This document shows positions 34,844 to 44,053 of a DNA stretch of 64,000 nt, piece by piece; positions within the stretch are counted from its first letter, which is position 1; each line of letters opens with the position of its first letter. Below the pieces are notes generated by a model that saw nothing but the letters and a program-made list of their open reading frames with translations, was not told the DNA's origin and did not search any database. Position numbers and translations under genes: made by a program. The stretch comes from Rodentibacter abscessus (GTDB lineage Bacteria > Pseudomonadota > Gammaproteobacteria > Enterobacterales > Pasteurellaceae). Location of the stretch: NCBI RefSeq assembly GCF_047160095.1, contig NZ_AP038785.1, positions 1,302,001 to 1,366,000 on the forward strand, written 5' to 3'.

Positions 34844-35470
34844 ATGAAACCATTAACAAGCAGACAACAAGAAGTGCTGGATTTGCTAAAACGGCACTTA
34901 GAAACAACCGGTATGCCGCCTACGCGCGCAGAAATTTCTCGCGAATTGGGATTTAAATCGCCTAATGCGGCGGAAGAACATTTGAAAGCACTGGCACGTA
35001 AAGGGGCGATTGAAATTATTGCCGGTGCATCGCGCGGTATTCGTATTCTATTAGATGAAGACCGGATTGAGGAACAGGCAGGATTGCCGTTAATCGGTCG
35101 TGTGGCGGCGGGAGAGCCTATTCTTGCAGAACAACATATCGAAGGCACTTACCGTGTTGATGCCGATATGTTCAAACCACAGGCTGATTTTCTGCTTAAA
35201 GTTTATGGTCAATCCATGAAGAATATTGGCATTTTAGACGGCGATCTCCTTGCTGTACATAGCACGAAAGATGTACGTAACGGACAAGTTGTGGTAGCGC
35301 GTATTGAAGATGAAGTAACGGTGAAACGTTTAGAACGTAAAGGCTCTATCGTTTATCTTCACGCTGAAAATGAAGAATTTCAGCCGATAGTCGTAAATCT
35401 TGCAGAACAACCCCATTTTGAAATTGAAGGCATTGCAGTGGGCATTATTCGCAATAATGCGTGGATGTAA
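34844..35470 (+). CDS. lexA: SOS repressor LexA
   Basis: A 208-residue repressor. The N-terminal winged helix (residues 1-70) reads ISRELGFKSPNAAEEHLKAL in the recognition region. The self-cleavage site is Ala89-Gly90 (RVAAGEP), with catalytic Ser124 (YGQSMKNIG) and Lys161 (VTVKRL). RecA filaments trigger cleavage and release the SOS genes. The ATG at 34844 gives the family N-terminus MKPLTSRQQEVLD; a GTG two codons earlier is not preferred. It ends at an uptake-sequence terminator. Confidence 0.97.
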   Translation: MKPLTSRQQEVLDLLKRHLETTGMPPTRAEISRELGFKSPNAAEEHLKALARKGAIEIIAGASRGIRILLDEDRIEEQAGLPLIGRVAAGEPILAEQHIEGTYRVDADMFKPQADFLLKVYGQSMKNIGILDGDLLAVHSTKDVRNGQVVVARIEDEVTVKRLERKGSIVYLHAENEEFQPIVVNLAEQPHFEIEGIAVGIIRNNAWM

Positions 35471-35485
35471 ATCTTAAAGCTCATT

Positions 35486-35515
35486 AAAAGTGCGGTTAAA
35501 TTGACCGCACTTTTT
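35486..35515 (+). terminator. Terminator of lexA made of inverted uptake sequences
   Basis: AAAAGTGCGGT and ACCGCACTTTT form a perfect 11-bp stem around TAAATTG, with a T run after it, 15 bp beyond the lexA stop codon. Confidence 0.85.
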
Positions 35516-35524
35516 CTATTTTTC

Positions 35525-35681
35525 GCTATTATGTTGCACTTGCACAAAATATCGTAGATACCATCGATCCTATAGGGTGGGCAAATTTTACCCACCGATT
35601 TAAACAATGAATTTCAATGGTGGGCAACAAATTGCACCACCCTACTTTTCACATTGTGCAATGTGCTACATAATACTGCTG
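35525..35681. repeat. Miniature palindromic repeat with terminal inverted repeats
   Basis: Left end GCTATTATGTTGCACTTG then CACAAAA; right end CATTGTGCAATG then TGCTACATAATACT, its imperfect inverse. The core differs from the other copies: GGTGGGCAAATTTTACCCACC and GGTGGGCAACAAATTGCACC, each itself palindromic, bounded by TATAGGGTGG and CACCCTAC. It fills the lexA-dapF gap, with nothing else seen there except the dapF promoter. Confidence 0.6.
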
Positions 35682-35770
35682 TTTTTTGTTTTTTTTTTAA
35701 GCTAATTTGCCATTCGATCTATTGCTTACTATAATGCCGAACAATCATTTTCAGGAATTAAGGATAGGAA

Positions 35771-36595
35771 ATGCAATTTTCCAAAATGCATGGTTTAGGT
35801 AATGATTTTGTTGTGGTGGATGCCATCACACAAAATGTTTATTTCACACCGGAAACCATTAAACGCCTTGCAGATCGCCATCGCAGTATTGGTTTTGATC
35901 AACTTTTGATTGTCGAACCGCCTTACGATCCCGATTTAGATTTTCACTATCGAATTTTTAACGCAGATGGTAGCGAAGTGGCACAATGTGGTAATGGTGC
36001 CCGTTGTTTCGCCCGTTTTGTTACTCTAAAAGGCTTAACAAATAAACAAGATATTGCCGTTAGCACACAAAAAGGAAAAATGATTTTAACAGTAAGAGAA
36101 GATGGTAAGATCCGTGTCAATATGGGCGAACCGATATGGGAACCGGCGAAAATTCCGTTTACTGCGAATAAATTCGAGAAAAACTACATTTTGCGTACTG
36201 ACATTCAAACGGTTCTATGTGGCGCGGTTTCTATGGGAAATCCGCATTGCGTGCTTCAAGTAGAAGATATTCGCACGGCAAATGTTGCGCAGTTAGGCCC
36301 GCTGTTGGAAAGCCACGAACGTTTTCCTGAACGTGTGAACGTTGGTTTTATGCAAGTAGTAAATCGTAATCATATCAAACTACGCGTTTACGAACGTGGT
36401 GCCGGCGAAACCCAAGCTTGTGGCAGTGGGGCTTGTGCTGCGGCAGCCGTAGGGATAATGCAAGGATTATTAGATCATAAAGTACAAGTTGATTTACCCG
36501 GTGGCAGCTTAATGATTGAATGGCAAGGGGAAGGACATCCGCTTTATATGACAGGTGAAGCGACACATATTTATGACGGGAATATTCATCTTTAA
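35771..36595 (+). CDS. dapF: Diaminopimelate epimerase
   Basis: A 274-residue, cofactor-free epimerase of lysine and peptidoglycan synthesis that converts LL- to meso-diaminopimelate. The two catalytic cysteines are Cys73 (AQCGNGARCF) and Cys217 (TQACGSGACAA). The N-terminus MQFSKMHGLGNDFVVVD is conserved. It is a single gene convergent with ssb. Confidence 0.97.
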   Translation: MQFSKMHGLGNDFVVVDAITQNVYFTPETIKRLADRHRSIGFDQLLIVEPPYDPDLDFHYRIFNADGSEVAQCGNGARCFARFVTLKGLTNKQDIAVSTQKGKMILTVREDGKIRVNMGEPIWEPAKIPFTANKFEKNYILRTDIQTVLCGAVSMGNPHCVLQVEDIRTANVAQLGPLLESHERFPERVNVGFMQVVNRNHIKLRVYERGAGETQACGSGACAAAAVGIMQGLLDHKVQVDLPGGSLMIEWQGEGHPLYMTGEATHIYDGNIHL

Positions 36596-36616
36596 AACAC
36601 AAAAGTAAATATAAAA

Positions 36617-36657
36617 AAGAGAGGCGCCTTTATTTTGAGGCACCTCTTTACTTTTTT
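36617..36657. terminator. Bidirectional terminator between dapF and ssb
   Basis: AGAGGCGCC and GGCACCTCT pair over 9 bp with one mismatch, flanked by an A run on the left and a T run on the right. Confidence 0.75.
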
Positions 36658-36678
36658 ATGGTTTATTTTTATATAAAT

Positions 36679-37179
36679 TTAGAACGGAATATCATCATCA
36701 AAGCCATCCATTGGTGGTTCGGCTTGTGGCGCTGCTTGTTGTTGAACAGGGCGGGATGGCTGATTATTGTTTGGACGGGCTTGGTAAGATGGTTGTAGTG
36801 TGCTTTGTCCCATATCCGGTGCGCCGTAGCCACCGGCGTTTTGATTACGTCCACCCAGCATTTGCATTACATCACCTTGAATCTCTGTAGTATAGCGATC
36901 TTGACCGTTCTGATCTTGCCATTTACGGGTGCGTAAACGCCCTTCAACATAGATTTGTGAGCCTTTGCGTAAGTATTCACCGCAGATTTCCGCTTGGCGA
37001 CGATAGAATACAATGCGATGCCATTCTGTAATTTCACGACGTTCACCGGTGTTGCGATCATTCCAACTTTCACTTGTCGCAACGCTAATGTTTGCTACGG
37101 CATCGCCGTTCGGCATAGTACGAATTTCCGGATCATTGCCTAAATGACCTACGATGATGACCTTATTTACTCCAGCCAT
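36679..37179 (-). CDS. ssb: Single-stranded DNA-binding protein
   Basis: A 166-residue SSB. The OB fold covers residues 1-110 (MAGVNKVIIVGHLGNDPE, RTGERREITEW-like NTGERREITEWHRIVF, KWQDQNGQDRYTTEI). A Gly/Gln/Pro-rich linker follows and the acidic tip DGFDDDIPF recruits repair and replication proteins. I start it at 37179, the conserved N-terminus; seven further codons are open upstream. It is divergent from uvrA across 153 bp containing a probable SOS box, the same arrangement as in E. coli. Confidence 0.97.
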   Translation of the reverse strand: MAGVNKVIIVGHLGNDPEIRTMPNGDAVANISVATSESWNDRNTGERREITEWHRIVFYRRQAEICGEYLRKGSQIYVEGRLRTRKWQDQNGQDRYTTEIQGDVMQMLGGRNQNAGGYGAPDMGQSTLQPSYQARPNNNQPSRPVQQQAAPQAEPPMDGFDDDIPF

Positions 37180-37254
37180 AAAAAACCTCATTTTTATCAT
37201 TAAAAAAGTGCGGTTATTTTGCCTGAAATTTTGGAAAAGATCTATAAATTTTAA

Positions 37255-37270
37255 CTGGATATTTGCACAG
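37255..37270. promoter_or_regulatory. Probable LexA box between ssb and uvrA
   Basis: CTGGATATTTGCACAG fits CTGTN8ACAG with one mismatch in the left arm. It lies 62 bp before the uvrA start, where an SOS box shared by ssb and uvrA occurs in E. coli. Confidence 0.75.
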
Positions 37271-37332
37271 ATGTTTAAATGTGCGATAATGCTCGCAATT
37301 TCACAAAAAATTTAAACCAGACAAGTTGTTTT

Positions 37333-40164
37333 ATGGAAAATATCGACATTCGTGGAGCACGCACCCACAATCTAAAAAATATCAACTTAACCATTCCTCG
37401 TGATAAGCTTATTGTCATTACCGGCTTGTCCGGTTCCGGTAAATCTTCCCTTGCTTTTGATACCCTTTATGCGGAAGGACAACGCCGTTACGTAGAATCC
37501 CTTTCTGCCTATGCCCGCCAGTTTTTATCCTTAATGGAAAAACCGGATGTCGATTCTATTGAAGGCTTATCGCCGGCAATTTCTATTGAGCAAAAATCTA
37601 CCTCGCACAACCCTCGTTCAACAGTGGGAACGATCACAGAGATTTATGATTATTTGCGCTTATTATTTGCACGGGTAGGGGAGCCGCGCTGTCCGAATCA
37701 CGATGTTCCTTTAACGGCACAAACCATTAGCCAAATGGTGGATAAAGTGCTGAGTTTACCTGAAGAATCAAAAATGATGCTGCTTGCGCCGGTGGTGAAA
37801 AATCGTAAAGGTGAACATATTAAGCTCTTAGAAAATATTGCCGCACAAGGTTATATTCGGGCGCGCATTGACGGTGAAATTTGTGATTTGTCGGATCCGC
37901 CGAAACTTGAATTACAGAAAAAACATACGATTGAAGTGGTGGTGGATCGCTTTAAAGTGCGGTCAGATTTAGCAACGCGTTTAGCCGAATCTTTTGAAAC
38001 GGCGTTGGAGTTTTCCGGGGGAACTGCGGTTGTCGCGGATATGGATAATCCGAAGGCGGAGGAATTTGTCTTTTCGGCGAATTTTGCTTGCCCTCATTGT
38101 GGTTATTCCGTGCCGGAATTAGAACCGCGTTTGTTCTCTTTCAACAATCCGGCGGGAGCTTGTCCGACTTGTGATGGCTTGGGGGTACAACAGTATTTTG
38201 ATGAAGAACGGGTGGTTCAAAATCCAAGTATTTCCCTTGCCGGAGGGGCGGTAAAAGGTTGGGATCGCCGTAATTTTTATTATTATCAAATGCTGACTTC
38301 GCTAGCCAAACATTATGATTTTGATATAGAAGTTCCTTATGAAACGCTACCGAAGAAAATCCGCCAGATTATTATGCACGGTTCCGGCAAAGAAGAAATA
38401 GAGTTTCAGTATATGAATGATCGCGGTGATGTTGTGATTCGTAAGCACGCCTTTGAAGGCATCTTAAATAATATGGCACGCCGTTATAAAGAAACGGAAT
38501 CTATGTCTGTACGTGAAGAATTGGCAAAAAATATCAGCAACCGTTCTTGTGCAGACTGTGGTGGTTCCCGTTTACGGCCGGAAGCGCGCAACGTGTATAT
38601 CGGACCGACAAACCTGCCAATGATTTCGGAAAAGAGTATTGGAGAAACGTTGGAATTTTTCACCGCACTTTCTTTAACCGGGCAAAAAGCACAAATTGCT
38701 GAGAAAATTTTGAAAGAAATTCGTGAACGTTTGCAATTCTTAGTCAATGTGGGATTGAATTATCTTTCTCTTTCCCGTTCCGCCGAAACCTTATCGGGGG
38801 GCGAAGCACAACGCATTCGTCTTGCCAGCCAAATCGGTGCCGGTTTAGTGGGGGTGATGTATGTATTGGATGAACCCTCTATCGGTTTACATCAACGGGA
38901 TAATGAACGTTTATTGAATACCTTGCTTCATTTACGTAACCTCGGCAACACGGTGATTGTGGTAGAACATGACGAAGATGCCATTCGAGCGGCTGATCAT
39001 ATTATTGATATCGGTCCGGGAGCGGGCGTGCATGGCGGGCAAGTGATTGCACAAGGTAACGCGCAAGAAATTATGGCGAACCCAAGTTCTATTACGGGAA
39101 AATTTTTATCGGGCGAAGAGCAAATTGAAATTCCGCAAAAACGTACCGCACTTGATAAGAAAAAATGGCTGAAACTGAAAGGCGCATCGGGTAATAATTT
39201 AAAAAATGTAAATTTAGACATTCCGGTCGGCTTATTTACCTGTATCACAGGGGTATCGGGATCGGGCAAATCAACCTTGATAAACGATACTTTGTTTCCA
39301 TTGGCGCAAAACGCCTTAAATCGCGCGGATAAAACGGATTATGCGCCTTATAAATCCATTGAAGGTTTGGAACATTTCGATAAAGTGATCGACATTAACC
39401 AAAGCCCAATCGGTCGAACGCCACGTTCTAACCCAGCCACTTACACCGGTTTATTCACACCTATTCGTGAATTATTTGCCGGTGTGCCGGAGGCTCGTGC
39501 GCGTGGTTACAACCCCGGACGCTTTAGCTTTAACGTGCGAGGCGGGCGTTGTGAGGCTTGTCAGGGGGATGGTGTACTGAAAGTAGAAATGCACTTTTTA
39601 CCGGATGTGTATGTACCTTGTGATCAATGTAAAGGAAAACGTTATAACCGCGAAACGTTGGAAATTCGCTACAAAGGTAAAACGATTCATCAAGTGTTGG
39701 ATATGACCGTAGAGGAGGCCCGCGAATTTTTTGATGCTATTCCAATGATTGCTCGTAAGTTGCAAACCTTGATGGACGTAGGGTTGTCTTATATTCGATT
39801 AGGTCAGTCTTCAACCACCCTTTCCGGTGGTGAAGCGCAACGCGTGAAATTGGCGACAGAGCTTTCTAAGCGCGATACCGGCAAAACACTGTATATTTTG
39901 GATGAACCGACAACAGGCTTACATTTTGCGGATATTAAACAACTTCTTGAAGTGTTACATCGCCTGCGTAATCAAGGTAATACCATTGTGGTGATCGAAC
40001 ATAACTTGGATGTGATTAAAACCGCAGATTGGCTTGTTGATCTCGGTCCTGAAGGGGGAAGTGGCGGCGGACAAATTATTGCCACCGGCACACCGGAAGA
40101 AGTGGCTCGGGTAGCCGGGTCGCATACCGCTCGGTTCTTAAAACCGATTTTGGAAAAACGCTAA
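37333..40164 (+). CDS. uvrA: Excinuclease ABC subunit A
   Basis: A 943-residue damage-recognition ATPase of nucleotide excision repair. It has two ABC modules: Walker A GLSGSGKSSLAFDT near residue 31 and GVSGSGKSTLINDT near 640, two signature motifs (TLSGGEAQRIRLAS, TLSGGEAQRVKLAT), and zinc-finger cysteines CPHCGYSVPE, CPTCDG and CEACQGDG, CDQCKG. I start it at 37333 (MENIDIRGARTHN); 18 open codons upstream overlap the promoter. It is probably SOS-induced via the box at 37255. Confidence 0.97.
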   Translation: MENIDIRGARTHNLKNINLTIPRDKLIVITGLSGSGKSSLAFDTLYAEGQRRYVESLSAYARQFLSLMEKPDVDSIEGLSPAISIEQKSTSHNPRSTVGTITEIYDYLRLLFARVGEPRCPNHDVPLTAQTISQMVDKVLSLPEESKMMLLAPVVKNRKGEHIKLLENIAAQGYIRARIDGEICDLSDPPKLELQKKHTIEVVVDRFKVRSDLATRLAESFETALEFSGGTAVVADMDNPKAEEFVFSANFACPHCGYSVPELEPRLFSFNNPAGACPTCDGLGVQQYFDEERVVQNPSISLAGGAVKGWDRRNFYYYQMLTSLAKHYDFDIEVPYETLPKKIRQIIMHGSGKEEIEFQYMNDRGDVVIRKHAFEGILNNMARRYKETESMSVREELAKNISNRSCADCGGSRLRPEARNVYIGPTNLPMISEKSIGETLEFFTALSLTGQKAQIAEKILKEIRERLQFLVNVGLNYLSLSRSAETLSGGEAQRIRLASQIGAGLVGVMYVLDEPSIGLHQRDNERLLNTLLHLRNLGNTVIVVEHDEDAIRAADHIIDIGPGAGVHGGQVIAQGNAQEIMANPSSITGKFLSGEEQIEIPQKRTALDKKKWLKLKGASGNNLKNVNLDIPVGLFTCITGVSGSGKSTLINDTLFPLAQNALNRADKTDYAPYKSIEGLEHFDKVIDINQSPIGRTPRSNPATYTGLFTPIRELFAGVPEARARGYNPGRFSFNVRGGRCEACQGDGVLKVEMHFLPDVYVPCDQCKGKRYNRETLEIRYKGKTIHQVLDMTVEEAREFFDAIPMIARKLQTLMDVGLSYIRLGQSSTTLSGGEAQRVKLATELSKRDTGKTLYILDEPTTGLHFADIKQLLEVLHRLRNQGNTIVVIEHNLDVIKTADWLVDLGPEGGSGGGQIIATGTPEEVARVAGSHTARFLKPILEKR

Positions 40165-40189
40165 ACAAAACGACCGCACTTACAAAGTT

Positions 40190-40233
40190 ATATTTATCCC
40201 GAAGTATCAATAGCGTTACAACGGGATAAATAT
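40190..40233. terminator. Possible terminator between uvrA and tktA
   Basis: ATATTTATCCCG and CGGGATAAATAT form a perfect 12-bp stem with a 20-base loop between the two convergent genes. There is no strong T run, so the termination role is likely but not certain. An uptake sequence lies just before it at 40173. Confidence 0.55.
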
Positions 40234-40243
40234 ATATCAGATA

Positions 40244-42241
40244 TTAAAGAATTTCTTTTGCTGTGGCTACGATGTTATCTACGGTAAAGCCGAACAATTT
40301 AAATAATTGATCAGCCGGTGCGGATTCGCCGAAGCCGTTCATTCCCACGATACGACCGTCAAAGCCCACGTATTTGTACCAGAAATCCGAAATACCGGCT
40401 TCGATTGCAATACGTTTTGTCACTGATGACGGCAATACGCTTTCGCGGTAAGCCGCATCTTGTTTATCAAAACGATTCGTACTTGGCATAGAAACCACAC
40501 GTACATTTTTCCCTTCCGCACTTAACACTTCGGCGGATTTCACGGCAAGTTCAACTTCTGAGCCGGTTGCTATTAAGATTAGATCCGGTGTGCCGACACA
40601 ATCTTTTAGGATATATGCACCACGTGCTACATTTGCCAATTGCTCGGAAGTGCGGTCCATTTGCGCTAAGTTTTGGCGGGTGAAAATCAAGGCACTTGGC
40701 CCCTCTTTACGCTCAACCGCTTGTTGCCATGCAATTGCCGATTCAACTTGATCACAAGGACGCCATGTTTCAAGATTTGGGATCAAACGTAACGAAGCGG
40801 TTTGTTCCACCGGTTGGTGGGTCGGACCGTCTTCACCTAAGCCGATTGAATCGTGAGTATATACAAATAATGCACGTTGTTTCATTAACGCCGCCATACG
40901 CACCGCATTGTGAGCGTATTCATAGAACATTAAGAAAGTTGCACCGTAAGGAATAAAACCACCGTGTAATGCGATACCGTTCATTATGGCGGACATACCA
41001 AATTCACGTACACCGTAATTGACGTAGTTACCATCAACATTTTCGTGTGCACGAATTGGTTTTGAGCCGCTCCATAAGGTTAAGTTAGAACTTGCTAAAT
41101 CCGCAGAACCACCTAAAAATTCAGGCAATAGGTGGGCATAAGCTTCAATCGCATTTTGAGAAGCTTTACGGCTTGCAATGCTTGCCGGGTTGGCTTGTAA
41201 TTTTTCAATAAAGGCTTTTGATTCAGCCGCCCAATTCGCCGGTAATTCGCCTGTTACACGACGTTTAAATTCCGCAGCCAATTCGGGATAGGCTTTTTCG
41301 TATGCAGAAAATTTTTCTTCCCAAGATTTCTCCGCTTCCTCACCTTTCACTTTTGCATCCCACTGTGCATAGTATTCTGCAGGAATTTCAAATGGTGCAT
41401 AATCCCAATTCAGCGCTTTACGTGTTAAAGCGATTTCTTCATCACCGAGCGGCGCACCGTGGGAATCGTGTGAGCCTGATTTATTCGGTGAGCCGAAACC
41501 GATAATCGTTTTACAAATAATTAAAGTCGGTTTTTCTTTTTCTGCTTGCGCTAATATGGTTGCCGCACGAATTTGCTCCGCATCGTGACCGTCTACATTG
41601 CGGATCACTTGCCAGCCGTAAGCCTCAAAACGTGCTGCCGTATCATCGCTAAACCAGCCGTCAACATGGCCGTCAATAGAGATATTATTGTCATCATAGA
41701 AAGCGATTAATTTACCTAAACCGAGTGTTCCCGCTAAAGAACAAGCCTCGTGTGAAACACCTTCCATTAAACAACCGTCACCTAAGAACACGTAAGTATA
41801 GTGATCTACAATATCATGCCCTTCACGGTTAAATTGACCCGCAAGGGTTTTCTCGGCAATCGCCATACCCACTGCATTGGTAATACCTTGACCTAAAGGA
41901 CCGGTCGTAGTTTCCACACCCGGTGCATAACCGTATTCCGGGTGGCCCGGTGTTTTAGAATGCAATTGACGGAATTGTTTTAAATCTTCAATTGATAAAT
42001 CATAGCCTGTTAAGTGCAATAGGCTGTAAATCAACATAGAACCGTGTCCGTTGGACAACACAAAACGGTCACGATCCGCCCATTTCGGATTGGTCGGATT
42101 ATGTTTTAAAAAATCACGCCATAATACTTCGGCGATATCTGCCATGCCCATAGGCGCTCCCGGGTGACCGGATTTTGCTTTTTGCACGGCATCCATTGAT
42201 AAGAAACGAATTGCGTTGGCTAATTGTCTGCGAGTTGCCAT
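40244..42241 (-). CDS. tktA: Transketolase
   Basis: A 665-residue thiamine-diphosphate enzyme of the pentose phosphate pathway, moving two-carbon units between sugar phosphates. Seen: N-terminal AIRFLSMDAVQKAKSGHPG, the ThDP motif GDGCLMEGVSHEA with later NNISIDG, and the pyrimidine-domain FVYTHDSIGLGEDGPTHQP. The C-terminal domain ends GFGESAPADQLFKLFGF. The ATG at 42241 has AGGAGA upstream. It is a single gene. Confidence 0.97.
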   Translation of the reverse strand: MATRRQLANAIRFLSMDAVQKAKSGHPGAPMGMADIAEVLWRDFLKHNPTNPKWADRDRFVLSNGHGSMLIYSLLHLTGYDLSIEDLKQFRQLHSKTPGHPEYGYAPGVETTTGPLGQGITNAVGMAIAEKTLAGQFNREGHDIVDHYTYVFLGDGCLMEGVSHEACSLAGTLGLGKLIAFYDDNNISIDGHVDGWFSDDTAARFEAYGWQVIRNVDGHDAEQIRAATILAQAEKEKPTLIICKTIIGFGSPNKSGSHDSHGAPLGDEEIALTRKALNWDYAPFEIPAEYYAQWDAKVKGEEAEKSWEEKFSAYEKAYPELAAEFKRRVTGELPANWAAESKAFIEKLQANPASIASRKASQNAIEAYAHLLPEFLGGSADLASSNLTLWSGSKPIRAHENVDGNYVNYGVREFGMSAIMNGIALHGGFIPYGATFLMFYEYAHNAVRMAALMKQRALFVYTHDSIGLGEDGPTHQPVEQTASLRLIPNLETWRPCDQVESAIAWQQAVERKEGPSALIFTRQNLAQMDRTSEQLANVARGAYILKDCVGTPDLILIATGSEVELAVKSAEVLSAEGKNVRVVSMPSTNRFDKQDAAYRESVLPSSVTKRIAIEAGISDFWYKYVGFDGRIVGMNGFGESAPADQLFKLFGFTVDNIVATAKEIL

Positions 42242-42346
42242 ATTGTTCTCCTGTGTGAAAAAATCGCTTCGGCTATTCTACCCTATTTACTTCAAGGCAG
42301 AGGTAATTAATTCAATTTTTATGTGATAGTTTTGAGCTATCGTAAA

Positions 42347-43018
42347 TTATGTTCTGCGGCGTCTCAAATGATAACGCTGACTATTTGATTTAACCGGTAA
42401 ATTGACCGCTCTTTTCGGTTCGTGCGGTACACGGTAAGCCCGGCGATAATGACTTATAAAATAGTGAACGGAACTTGCCAACACGATACCAAGTAAAAAT
42501 ACAACGACCAATTCACCATAAAGTCGGCTGAAAATTTGATTAATTTTACTTTGAGAAGATTGAGCATACTGTGCATCAAAGGTTACACGTAAAAAGCCTT
42601 TAATACCGGAATTTGAATAAATCGGTTCAACAATTTGTCGTCGGCTCTTTTCTCTCTCACCTTCCTCGTCAAGCCCTAAATGCGTTCGCAAATTTTCAGA
42701 ACCGGTACTTTGTGCTAATAATTTCCCCTGAGCATTATAAATTGAGGCATCAATTACAAAATGTTCTTGTACTAAATTATCAAGATTTTCCCTTAGTTTT
42801 TCAGATTGAGTATTGTTCACCAATAACACGGAGAACAAATTTGTCTGCTGGCGCACTAAAATATGGGATAAGTTGGAAACCTGATTTACTCCGGCAAGCT
42901 GCGAACCGATCTTGAATTGCTGCACGCCAAACAAAATCACAGCCAATGCACCCAAACTAAGAAGCACAATGAGTACAAGCATAAGCGATTTTGTCAGTTT
43001 TTCTTTGATTAAACGCAA
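42347..43018 (-). CDS. ytjB: YtjB/SMP-family membrane protein
   Basis: A 223-residue protein of the SMP family found divergent from serB in gammaproteobacteria, as here. It has one N-terminal membrane helix (about 10-32), a periplasmic region of about 130 residues (HFVIDASIYNAQGKLLAQS resembles a PAS-like sensor segment), a second helix (VVVFLLGIVLASSVHYFI), and a basic cytoplasmic tail ending HLRRRRT. The topology resembles a receptor without an output domain. Function is unknown. Confidence 0.8.
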   Translation of the reverse strand: MRLIKEKLTKSLMLVLIVLLSLGALAVILFGVQQFKIGSQLAGVNQVSNLSHILVRQQTNLFSVLLVNNTQSEKLRENLDNLVQEHFVIDASIYNAQGKLLAQSTGSENLRTHLGLDEEGEREKSRRQIVEPIYSNSGIKGFLRVTFDAQYAQSSQSKINQIFSRLYGELVVVFLLGIVLASSVHYFISHYRRAYRVPHEPKRAVNLPVKSNSQRYHLRRRRT

Positions 43019-43087
43019 GTTATTTTCCCCAATTTGCCATTAAATCGGCTAGAATAGTTTCAAGTTTTACAATTTACAGGATTTTCT

Positions 43088-44032
43088 ATGCAAATTCAAA
43101 ACCTTGCAAGCATCACACAAAAATATTCCTCATTTCCGACCACACTTTTGCCAAATGAAAGAATCTCTTCGACCAAAGATGCTTTCATTCTTTATGGCAA
43201 AATCTTAAATCTAACCGCACTTTCCGAATTTCAACAAAAGTGCGGTCAAAATTTCCAATGTTTTGAGGCATGGAATGTGGCTCAAAATACCGTAGTATTA
43301 TTGAAAGGCGAATGGCAAGAAACTTTTCTTTCAATCGCACACGAACTTGGTTTGGATATCGCCCTTCTCAATTTTGATGCCAAATTATCTGAAAAAGGTT
43401 TATTGGTCATGGATATGGATTCCACCGCCATTCAAATCGAATGTATTGATGAAATTGCAAAACTTGCCGGCACCGGTGAATTAGTTTCCGCAATCACAGA
43501 AAGTGCAATGCGCGGTGAACTCGATTTTGAACAAAGTTTACGTCGCCGCGTCGCCACACTAAAAGACGCACCGGAAAGCATTCTACAAACCGTCCGCTCA
43601 ACATTGCCATTAATGCCGGGCTTGGTTGAAACCATTCAAACCTTACAACAATATGGCTGGAAAACCGCCATTGCTTCCGGTGGTTTTACCTATTTTGCGG
43701 ATCATTTGAAAACATTGTTGAAGCTGGATTTTGCCGTCTCAAATCAATTCGATATTGTGGACGGTAAATTGACGGGCTTAGTGAAAGGCGAAGTTGTCGA
43801 TGCCCAATACAAAGCCGACACCCTTCAACGTTTGCGTGATGAATACAAACTCGAGCCGAAAAATACGATTGCCATCGGCGATGGCGCAAATGACTTGGCG
43901 ATGATGAAGGTTGCAGGTTTAGGCGTTGCCTTCCATGCCAAGCCGAAAGTACAACAGCAAGCTCAAATTGTGGTAAACTTCGCCGACTTAACCGCACTTT
44001 TATGTCTTCTAAGTGCGAACGATAAAATTTAA
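43088..44032 (+). CDS. serB: Phosphoserine phosphatase SerB
   Basis: A 314-residue HAD-family enzyme catalysing the last step of serine synthesis. The nucleophile motif is VMDMDSTAI with Asp109 and acid/base Asp111; then IASGGFTYFAD (motif II) and AIGDGANDLAMMKVAGLGVAF (motifs III/IV). The N-terminal about 80 residues form the usual variable regulatory part. That part contains two uptake sequences in inverse orientation (43214-43222, 43238-43246). yajQ follows by 21 bp and may be co-transcribed. Confidence 0.95.
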   Translation: MQIQNLASITQKYSSFPTTLLPNERISSTKDAFILYGKILNLTALSEFQQKCGQNFQCFEAWNVAQNTVVLLKGEWQETFLSIAHELGLDIALLNFDAKLSEKGLLVMDMDSTAIQIECIDEIAKLAGTGELVSAITESAMRGELDFEQSLRRRVATLKDAPESILQTVRSTLPLMPGLVETIQTLQQYGWKTAIASGGFTYFADHLKTLLKLDFAVSNQFDIVDGKLTGLVKGEVVDAQYKADTLQRLRDEYKLEPKNTIAIGDGANDLAMMKVAGLGVAFHAKPKVQQQAQIVVNFADLTALLCLLSANDKI

Positions 44033-44053
44033 TCATTTAATGGGAGGAACATT

